Below are positions 5,953 through 12,242 of a stretch of DNA of 14,326 bases, in pieces. The number at the start of each line of letters is the position of its first letter. Position 1 is the stretch's first letter. Location: the NCBI GenBank assembly GCA_017613485.1, contig JAGADS010000314.1, positions 1 to 14,326 on the forward strand. Direction: 5' to 3'. The notes under the pieces were generated by a model. The model saw only the letters and a list, made by a program, of their open reading frames with translations, made no database searches and had not been told where the DNA came from. Origin of the DNA: Treponema sp. (GTDB lineage: Bacteria > Spirochaetota > Spirochaetia > Treponematales > Treponemataceae). The translations under genes and the position numbers were made by a program.

Positions 5953-8900
5953 ATGAGTAAGTCCACAAACTCCTATACACGTGTACCCCCCCCATATAAA
6001 TTTAGCCTGTTAAAGAGGGTTTTATTATTTCCGCTACTTGCATTTATTCTTTTTATGACATCCTGCGAATTCTGGCAGGTACCTGTACGTGATTATCTTG
6101 AGAGATGGACTAGTGAAGTCGCCATCATGAGATTTGAGGTTGACGGTAATAAGTCATATTACGATAAGGACGGGAACCTGTGTGTCCCCAGTGAGGAAGA
6201 AGTAAGACTTAACCTGTTTATGATCAATCCGTATCACTACAATTATGCCACAGATTATACTTCCAAGATTCCCGAAAGCGGTCTGGGACCTGAAATTCCT
6301 GTAACAGCTGACTTAAACGACACGACTGTTCTTCATATGACCTATCCGACTTCTTTCCTTAAAGAACATGATGCAGGAATGGATATCGGCTCAACAATAG
6401 AACTTGAGCATCCAGTAAACCCCACGACAAAAAGTTTCACATTCAGTTTAAAATGCAACTCAAAGCCGCCAGTGATAGACGCTGCTATTATGACTACAAC
6501 ATCAGGTGACAACCAGACCTATGTACTTGCATTCTACCAGCCTGATACTACACTATGCCAGGGGATTCACAAAGACATAGTATCACTCACTATAAACGGC
6601 ACAACATATCCTCTGAGCATAGGAGCAGACGGATACATGTCTTTTGAGGATGCAAGATTTAAAAGAACAAGACCTTCCCTTGCCCCGATAAACAGAAAGT
6701 TCGAACCCTCTGGACTGGCTATCTATTTTATGACCGGTGAGCCTACAGTCGAAGGAGACAAAATTTACACCATGGTATTTACAGACAGTGCCGGTCTGCA
6801 AACTTCCACAACAGTTGATGCATCTCTTCCAAGAATTTCTGCCCCAACAGTGCTTGACAGTAATAATCAAGAGCTTTCCTTAAGTGAGGTGAATACTGCT
6901 AAAATCCAGGAGGGAGAGAACAGCATCAAGGTAAAAATCATAGTTCCCACAACAGATGAAATAGACCAGGAACTTGAGGGAGAAGGCCAAACTTCTATCA
7001 AATGGGAGATTTATAGGGGAGAAAACAAAATAAGCCCCACTGACGGAACAACGAATAGTGCTATAGCTGACAAGGAAATAGAGCTTTCCAAAGGTGATTA
7101 CACTTTGTCGGTATGGGCAACAAGAGCCGGATACAAGGATTCTGCAAAAGTAAGCTATCCCATAAAAGTAATCGCAAATCACATTTACGTCAAAAACACC
7201 GGAAATGACACGTCCGGAGATGGATCAGAAGACAGTCCTTACGCCACGATTGATAAGGCTGTAATAGAATTGGCATCCTATGGATTGAGCGGAGAGTCTT
7301 ATACAGTCCACATTCTTGGAACAGTTGTAGGAAGTCAGAGTATTCTTGGCATCTTGGACGGAAAGGCAACAAAACTATATTTAAAGGGAGAGGGCATTGG
7401 TATCCTTGATGGAAACTCTACATGGACTCCCCTAAAAATATTTACAACAGTACCTGTAGAAATATCCAGCTTAAAGATTACAGGCGGTAATGCAACTGAG
7501 GGTGCCGGCATCTGGGCTGGCGGAGGAACAAACCTTACACTTTCCAGCGGCGTGGAAATAAGCGGAAACACGGCAACAAACAACGGCGGTGGAATCTTTA
7601 CGGGAGGCACTCTTTATGTAAAAACAGGATGTACAATAAAGAGCAATACAGCTTCAAATGGAGGTGGAATCTACAAGACAACTGGAGGGACTGTGAACAT
7701 AGAAGGCGGCTCTGTCGGAGAAAATGGAAGTGCCAATACCGCAGCAAAAGGAGCCGGCATCTATATGGACAATGGTACACTAAACATAACAAGTGGAACC
7801 ATAGGATATAACTCTGCCACAAATCAAGGAGGCGCAGTATACAGCAGAACAGCTGTCAACATCTCAGGAGGCGCAGTAACTGGAAACAAAGTAACAGCTG
7901 CCAATGGACTGGGAGGCGCTATATATGCGTTGGCAAATGTAAACATAAGCGATTCTGCCGACCTTAAAGGCTCTTCTTCCTCAGAAAAGAACAACGACGT
8001 GTATCTTTCAAGCGGAAAATACATAAACGTAATCGACACACCAAGTACAGATGTAATAGCGGCCATTACCCCATATCAGTGGAAGAGAGGAAGCCAAGTT
8101 CTATCCGGCTCGGTAACAGAAGCAACATGCAGTAAGTTCAGCATGACTAAAACCAGCTGGACTGTTACCCTGCATGACTCAAAGGGAAAAATAGACGCAC
8201 CTTTGTATGTCTCAGAATCTGGAAATGACGAAACAAACTCCGGCACTCAAACTGAGCCTTACAAGACAGTCTCCAAAGCAGCAGGAGAATGCTGGAATTC
8301 TGAAACAGACTACGTAATAAATATTTCCGGAGAGGTAAAGGGAAAGCAGGAAATTCCTACAACAGTAACAACATCAAAGGCAAAATCCATAAAACTTCTT
8401 GGAATATCAAACGGTACACTGAATGCACAAGGCTCTAATTCAAACAAGAAAAGAGCACTGACAATAAAAACAAGTGTTCCAGTTAAAATAAACTCACTCA
8501 AGCTGACAGGCGGTTATCAGACAAACGGGGGTGGTCTGTATGTCGATTCAAATGCCACCGTAAAACTGGAAGACGGAACACAAATAACGGGAAATCAGGC
8601 GACAACCAGTGGAGGCGGCGTATATGTTGCAGGCAATGCCACGCTCTTTTTATATGGCACTGCAATAATCGGAGACAGCACAATGGCTCCTGCATCGTCC
8701 ACTGAATTTGCAAACAAAGCAACTAATTATGGAGGTGGAATTTACAATTTAGGAACCGTCTACATCGGCTATAGTGCATCTGGCACACCGTCTGCTCTTT
8801 CAGGAGGCATCAAGCGTAATTATGGCGGATGTGGTGGAGGGATTTACAACGCAGCAAATGGCACTGTCGTGATGAATACAGGAAACATTTCCTATAATAA

Positions 8901-10071
8901 AGCTAATTATGGAGGTGCTTTGTATGGAGCAGGATCTTCGACCACTGAAAAATCAACATCTGAATTAAGGGGCGGCACTTTTACGTCAAACGAAGCCTCA
9001 TCCTTTGGAGGTGCTGTTTACCTGGCATTATACGGTCTATTTAAAGTACAGGGCAGTCCAAGCCTTCAAAGCAGTGAAGCAACAAAGAATGATATATATT
9101 TAGCCCAAGGCAGTGATTCGATTTCCTCCATCACTTTGACAGGTGCAGTTACTGGCGGATTATTAAAGATTTCTCTACCAATCGGAAACTGGGTGATGAG
9201 CAGGGTCTTGAAGCCTGAATCAGGAGACCTGCCAGCTTTTGGCTCTTACATAGGATTAATTGACTCGTCAAATTACAAGATCAACTCTAAAGGCTATATC
9301 CTGTCAAGTTCACAGATTAAAAGCATATCCACAAAAGAAGAGCTTAAGACTGCATGTGACATTCTTTCCAGTGGAGACAACCTGACTTTGTGCCTTACAG
9401 CAACAATTACTCCGGACAGTGATCTTATTGTACCAAGCGGTGCAAGGCTCATACTAAACCGTTCTACAAATCCTAATGACGATGTAAACTCTGGAACGAT
9501 GTCTTATATGCTCAACTTGAACAACGTGACAATAGGATCCTCTACAAGCGGACGTCTTATTCTGGACGGAGAGAAATCAATTAATCACAGCTGCTATGCT
9601 CCCCTGATAGCGACCATTGGTAACGTAACCCTGCATAACGTACTCCTGAGGAACAATGACTCCACAAAAACACCTCCAGAAGGAATTGACAATCCAGGTA
9701 ATGCTGGTCATGGAGGAGCTGTTTACATGAAGGCAGGCACAAATCTTACCCTTGACAACTGCACTATCATAAACTGCAAGGCAAAGAATGGCGGTGGAAT
9801 CGGCGGATACGGTACTCTGCAGGTCAACAGCAACTGCACCCTATCTAACTGTACGGCGACAGATAATGGAGGATTTTTAGAGCTTGCAGCAACGGTAAGC
9901 TCCAGTTCATTTGCTTGTCTTGAAGTAACTCCAACAGGCTGTTCTGCAACTAATGGAAAAATTGCATATCTTGCAACATCATTTGATGGATATGTTGCCC
10001 AGCTTGAGCATCCTAATGGTGTTCTAACGGCAACAATGTATCAAAACAACTCTCCCCAAAAGTTGGATTAA
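5953..10071 (+). CDS. Large secreted lipoprotein with beta-helix repeat modules, possibly phase-variable
   Basis: This 1372-residue protein has a lipoprotein signal peptide: a long N-region (residues 1-22), hydrophobic core RVLLFPLLAFILF and lipobox MTSC with C38. Residues about 39-405 look like a beta-rich, possibly Ig-like, region. Two similar modules follow, each opening with a matching motif: YVKNTGNDTSGDGSEDSPY (about 412) and YVSESGNDETNSGTQTEPY (about 751). Each continues with short repeats rich in GGGI, GAGI, GGAI or GGAV and N-x-A, as in right-handed beta-helix and chlamydial Pmp-like proteins. A third, shorter set (GHGGAVYM, KNGGGIGGYG) is near the C-terminus. There is no C-terminal autotransporter barrel, so lipid anchoring is the likely surface attachment. 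A C8 tract in codons 12-14 makes the frame slippage-prone. The ligand is unknown; an adhesin, surface antigen or polysaccharide-binding role is inferred only. Confidence 0.88.
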   Translation: MSKSTNSYTRVPPPYKFSLLKRVLLFPLLAFILFMTSCEFWQVPVRDYLERWTSEVAIMRFEVDGNKSYYDKDGNLCVPSEEEVRLNLFMINPYHYNYATDYTSKIPESGLGPEIPVTADLNDTTVLHMTYPTSFLKEHDAGMDIGSTIELEHPVNPTTKSFTFSLKCNSKPPVIDAAIMTTTSGDNQTYVLAFYQPDTTLCQGIHKDIVSLTINGTTYPLSIGADGYMSFEDARFKRTRPSLAPINRKFEPSGLAIYFMTGEPTVEGDKIYTMVFTDSAGLQTSTTVDASLPRISAPTVLDSNNQELSLSEVNTAKIQEGENSIKVKIIVPTTDEIDQELEGEGQTSIKWEIYRGENKISPTDGTTNSAIADKEIELSKGDYTLSVWATRAGYKDSAKVSYPIKVIANHIYVKNTGNDTSGDGSEDSPYATIDKAVIELASYGLSGESYTVHILGTVVGSQSILGILDGKATKLYLKGEGIGILDGNSTWTPLKIFTTVPVEISSLKITGGNATEGAGIWAGGGTNLTLSSGVEISGNTATNNGGGIFTGGTLYVKTGCTIKSNTASNGGGIYKTTGGTVNIEGGSVGENGSANTAAKGAGIYMDNGTLNITSGTIGYNSATNQGGAVYSRTAVNISGGAVTGNKVTAANGLGGAIYALANVNISDSADLKGSSSSEKNNDVYLSSGKYINVIDTPSTDVIAAITPYQWKRGSQVLSGSVTEATCSKFSMTKTSWTVTLHDSKGKIDAPLYVSESGNDETNSGTQTEPYKTVSKAAGECWNSETDYVINISGEVKGKQEIPTTVTTSKAKSIKLLGISNGTLNAQGSNSNKKRALTIKTSVPVKINSLKLTGGYQTNGGGLYVDSNATVKLEDGTQITGNQATTSGGGVYVAGNATLFLYGTAIIGDSTMAPASSTEFANKATNYGGGIYNLGTVYIGYSASGTPSALSGGIKRNYGGCGGGIYNAANGTVVMNTGNISYNKANYGGALYGAGSSTTEKSTSELRGGTFTSNEASSFGGAVYLALYGLFKVQGSPSLQSSEATKNDIYLAQGSDSISSITLTGAVTGGLLKISLPIGNWVMSRVLKPESGDLPAFGSYIGLIDSSNYKINSKGYILSSSQIKSISTKEELKTACDILSSGDNLTLCLTATITPDSDLIVPSGARLILNRSTNPNDDVNSGTMSYMLNLNNVTIGSSTSGRLILDGEKSINHSCYAPLIATIGNVTLHNVLLRNNDSTKTPPEGIDNPGNAGHGGAVYMKAGTNLTLDNCTIINCKAKNGGGIGGYGTLQVNSNCTLSNCTATDNGGFLELAATVSSSSFACLEVTPTGCSATNGKIAYLATSFDGYVAQLEHPNGVLTATMYQNNSPQKLD
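5986..5993 (+). repeat. C8 homopolymer in codons 12-14 of the lipoprotein gene
   Basis: Eight consecutive C encode the end of V-P-P-P-Y. With C7 the frame reads into TAA six codons after the tract (PPHINLAC, stop). With C9 it reads PPPI and stops. Either change would silence the gene ahead of the signal-peptide core, and no ATG downstream would restore a signal peptide. Confidence 0.8.
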
Positions 10072-10097
10072 TAGTTTTCGCCTAAAGACTGCCAAAC

Positions 10098-10126
10098 TTG
10101 CCTTTTATTCTGCCATTGTGTAGAAT
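10098..10126 (+). promoter_or_regulatory. Sigma-70-type promoter for the HAD phosphatase gene
   Basis: A -35 TTGCCT (10098-10103) and a -10 TAGAAT (10121-10126) are separated by 17 bp, giving a start near 10133 and a short leader of about 22 nt. GGAG (10144-10147) lies 7 nt before the ATG. No terminator is visible between the lipoprotein stop (10071) and this promoter. Confidence 0.6.
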
Positions 10127-10154
10127 GTGCCGGTAAAATTACTGGAGCAAAAGA

Positions 10155-10796
10155 ATGATTGAAGCCGTTATTTTTGACATGGACGGGGTTATATTTGACA
10201 GCGAGAGAATAACCAGGATGGCTTGGGATATTGCCGCTAAGGAATACGGAATCAGCGACATAAAGACTGCGGTAAGGGACTGCACGGGGGTGGCACGGCC
10301 TTCGCAATGGGTATACCTAAAGAACAAGTACGGACAGGATTTCCCCGCAAAAGAATTCAGGGAACGCTGCTCGGAGATTTTCCACAAGTACACGGCCGAA
10401 AACGGTCTTCCAGTCATGCCATACGCACGCGAGACACTTGAATACCTTAAAGGCAAAGGATACAGGCTTGCCATCGCCTCATCATCCAAGACATCAACGG
10501 TAATCCCTGAGCTAACAGAGGCAGAGCTGCTTGACTATTTTGAAAAGGTAACCTGCGGAGACATGGTAGAGCACTCAAAGCCCCATCCGGAGATTTACGC
10601 ATTCACGGCAGAAGCAATAAATGTCCCAAAAGAAAAATGCATCGCCGTAGAGGACAGCCCAAACGGAATACGATCTGCACATGCAGCGGGATTAAAGCCT
10701 GTCATGGTACCGGATCAGATTCAGCCTGATGAGGAAATAAAGAAGCTTTTGTACAGACTCTGCACATCACTGAACGAGCTCAGGGATTTCCTTTAG
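10155..10796 (+). CDS. HAD-superfamily phosphatase/phosphomutase (beta-phosphoglucomutase-like)
   Basis: This 213-residue cytoplasmic hydrolase belongs to haloacid dehalogenase subfamily I with an alpha-helical cap, the group containing beta-phosphoglucomutase and many sugar-phosphate phosphatases. Motif I is FDMDGVIFDSE with nucleophile D8 and acid/base D10. The cap occupies about residues 15-85. Motif II is in AIASSSKTS (S109-S111), motif III is K142 in SKPHPEIYAF, and motif IV is VEDSPNG with E166 and D167. All catalytic positions are intact. SSSK after the core strand and KPHPE resemble the phosphoglucomutase-like branch, but the substrate cannot be told. The ATG is supported by GGAG at 10144-10147. 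The gene converges on the SDR gene, with 22 bp between stops. Confidence 0.9.
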   Translation: MIEAVIFDMDGVIFDSERITRMAWDIAAKEYGISDIKTAVRDCTGVARPSQWVYLKNKYGQDFPAKEFRERCSEIFHKYTAENGLPVMPYARETLEYLKGKGYRLAIASSSKTSTVIPELTEAELLDYFEKVTCGDMVEHSKPHPEIYAFTAEAINVPKEKCIAVEDSPNGIRSAHAAGLKPVMVPDQIQPDEEIKKLLYRLCTSLNELRDFL

Positions 10797-10814
10797 TTCA
10801 ATTTTAGTTCAATT
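10793..10814. repeat. Exact 11-bp tandem duplication at the HAD gene stop
   Basis: TTAGTTCAATT occurs twice in tandem (10793-10803 and 10804-10814). The first copy contains the HAD stop codon TAG (10794-10796). It fills most of the gap between the convergent genes and does not form a terminator hairpin. Confidence 0.75.
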
Positions 10815-10818
10815 TCTG

Positions 10819-11643
10819 TCAGTTGCTTGGTCTCTTGCAGTACTTCCACGTGAACCATGCACCCGCATAACGTCCGATGAAGCGGCTCATGAATGCCTTG
10901 AACTTCCACTTGAATGCCCACATGGAGTAATGCCTGCCTTTCCTTGAGCATTTTATGCAGTGTTCAACCGTTTTCTCCGGAGAAAGACCATGCCTAACTT
11001 CTTTTCGTGCTCCTTTTGAGGCTACGTTTGCAAATTCCGTGCTTACAGGTCCCGGACAAAGGGAGGTAACCGATATTCCATGCTGCTTTAACTCAGCCGC
11101 CAGAGCTATTGAGAAACTAAGGACATAAGCCTTGCATGCCCCGTAAACCGCAAAATTACCCAAAGGCATAAATGAAGCCAGAGATGCCGTGTTGATGATC
11201 CGCCCGCCCTTTTTCATGTACGGAAGGCAAAAGCCTGTGATTCCAGTAAGCGATGTACAGTCAAGGTCAACCATATCCATCTCGCGTTCCGTATCGGTCT
11301 GGGCAAATTCTCCATAAGTTCCGAAACCTGCGTTGTTTACAAGGACGGAAACTTCAATTTCCTCTTTTTCTGCCGCATTTTGAAGCACTTCCCTGAACTG
11401 TCTGGCACCGTTTTTTCCCGATATGTCAAGCGGAACAGTCTTTACAGAAGGATAGTTTCCCCTGCCCCTGGAATCTTCCTCAATAAGTCTCTTTGTTTCA
11501 AGAAGACGGTCTTCCCTGCGTGCAATAATCCATATTTCATCAGAAGGCACGACTTTTCCGCCTGCACTTTCCTCTGCAAGCTGACGTGCAAAACAGACTC
11601 CCATGCCACTGGAAGCCCCTGTCACAATCATTATTCGTTTCAT
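10819..11643 (-). CDS. Short-chain dehydrogenase/reductase (SDR family)
   Basis: This 274-residue protein is a classical-type NAD(P)-dependent oxidoreductase. The Rossmann nucleotide-binding motif TGASSGMG is at 8-15, NNAG at 103-106, and the catalytic set S154, Y167, K171 is in NTASLASF...VYGACK with the usual 13-residue Ser-Tyr spacing. The arginines in WIIARREDRL after the second strand suggest preference for NADP. PGPVSTEF follows the catalytic helix as usual. The C-terminal tail (about 235-274) is basic and aromatic (WAFKWKFKAFMSRFIGRYAGAWFTWKY) and may be membrane-associating. The substrate is unknown. The start ATG at 11641-11643 has no proper ribosome binding site, and a -10 box sits 6 bp upstream, suggesting a leaderless mRNA. 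An in-frame ATG four codons on would start at MIVTGASSG and also lacks a site. Confidence 0.9.
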   Translation of the reverse strand: MKRIMIVTGASSGMGVCFARQLAEESAGGKVVPSDEIWIIARREDRLLETKRLIEEDSRGRGNYPSVKTVPLDISGKNGARQFREVLQNAAEKEEIEVSVLVNNAGFGTYGEFAQTDTEREMDMVDLDCTSLTGITGFCLPYMKKGGRIINTASLASFMPLGNFAVYGACKAYVLSFSIALAAELKQHGISVTSLCPGPVSTEFANVASKGARKEVRHGLSPEKTVEHCIKCSRKGRHYSMWAFKWKFKAFMSRFIGRYAGAWFTWKYCKRPSN

Positions 11644-11649
11644 AGCCCC

Positions 11650-11658
11650 ATTATAGCA
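11650..11658 (-). promoter_or_regulatory. Extended -10 promoter of the SDR gene, predicting a leaderless mRNA
   Basis: On the minus strand TGCTATAAT (11658 to 11650) is an extended -10 with a perfect hexamer. Only 6 bp separate it from the ATG, so +1 would fall on or next to the A of the start codon. No good -35 is seen. Confidence 0.6.
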
Positions 11659-11707
11659 TGAATTATGAATTTAGTCTTAATATTTACTTTCTTTTTTAAT
11701 ACACTCG

Positions 11708-11716
11708 TGATATAAT
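11708..11716 (+). promoter_or_regulatory. Extended -10 promoter of the TIGR03546-like gene, predicting a leaderless mRNA
   Basis: TGATATAAT (11708-11716) is an extended -10 with a perfect hexamer, 7 bp before ATG 11724. No ribosome binding site lies between them and no convincing -35 is seen upstream. Transcription would start at or within a base of the ATG. Confidence 0.6.
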
Positions 11717-11723
11717 TGAAATT

Positions 11724-12242
11724 ATGTTAAAAGCAATTGTAAAATTGATAAGGGCGTTAGGCTCAAATACGGCTCCGGGAGAAATTGCACACGCCTTTGC
11801 ATGGGGTGTGATTCTGGGATTTATGCCCAAGGACAATGCCCTGTGGTATATTCTTTTTGTCCTGATTTTTTTCATGCGGATTCAGAGGGGTGTCCTCTCT
11901 CTTGCAACTCTTGTCGTATCACTTTTTGCAGGAGTCGCAGATCCCCTGTTCGATCAGATAGGCTACTGGGTTCTGACACATCCGGCCATGCAGGACACTA
12001 TGACCACGCTGATCAATATTCCATTTGTTGCATTCACCAAGATAAACAACACAATAGTCATGGGCTGCATCATCTGCGGTATCTGTGCATATATCCCGCT
12101 CTATTGGATTTCAAGGCTCTTTACCTTTGTGTGGAGACGCTACATTGGTGGAAAACTCAAAAAACTCAAATTTGTAAAGGCTATCGGAAATATTCCGCTT
12201 ATAAGAAAAATCGCTGATATTGCACAGGGGGATCTGATATAA
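11724..12242 (+). CDS. TIGR03546-like small multi-spanning membrane protein
   Basis: This 172-residue inner-membrane protein resembles uncharacterised family TIGR03546 (DUF2062-like), which is usually encoded next to TIGR03545, as here. An amphipathic N-terminus (MLKAIVKLIRALGSNTAPGE) is followed by hydrophobic stretches at about 20-34, 39-52, 56-75 and 110-137, and a basic C-terminal tail (WRRYIGGKLKKLKFVKAIG). The GEIAHAFAWGVILGFMPKDN segment is the most family-like part. Its stop overlaps the next ATG by one base (TAATG), so the two are translationally coupled. No enzymatic motif is visible. A role assisting its partner at the cell envelope is inferred from the fixed pairing. Confidence 0.8.
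   Translation: MLKAIVKLIRALGSNTAPGEIAHAFAWGVILGFMPKDNALWYILFVLIFFMRIQRGVLSLATLVVSLFAGVADPLFDQIGYWVLTHPAMQDTMTTLINIPFVAFTKINNTIVMGCIICGICAYIPLYWISRLFTFVWRRYIGGKLKKLKFVKAIGNIPLIRKIADIAQGDLI

Noticed and set aside
5953..10071. Type V autotransporter
   Set aside because: The repeats resemble Pmp passenger domains, but the C-terminus has no beta-barrel and lacks the terminal aromatic motif; the signal is of lipoprotein type.
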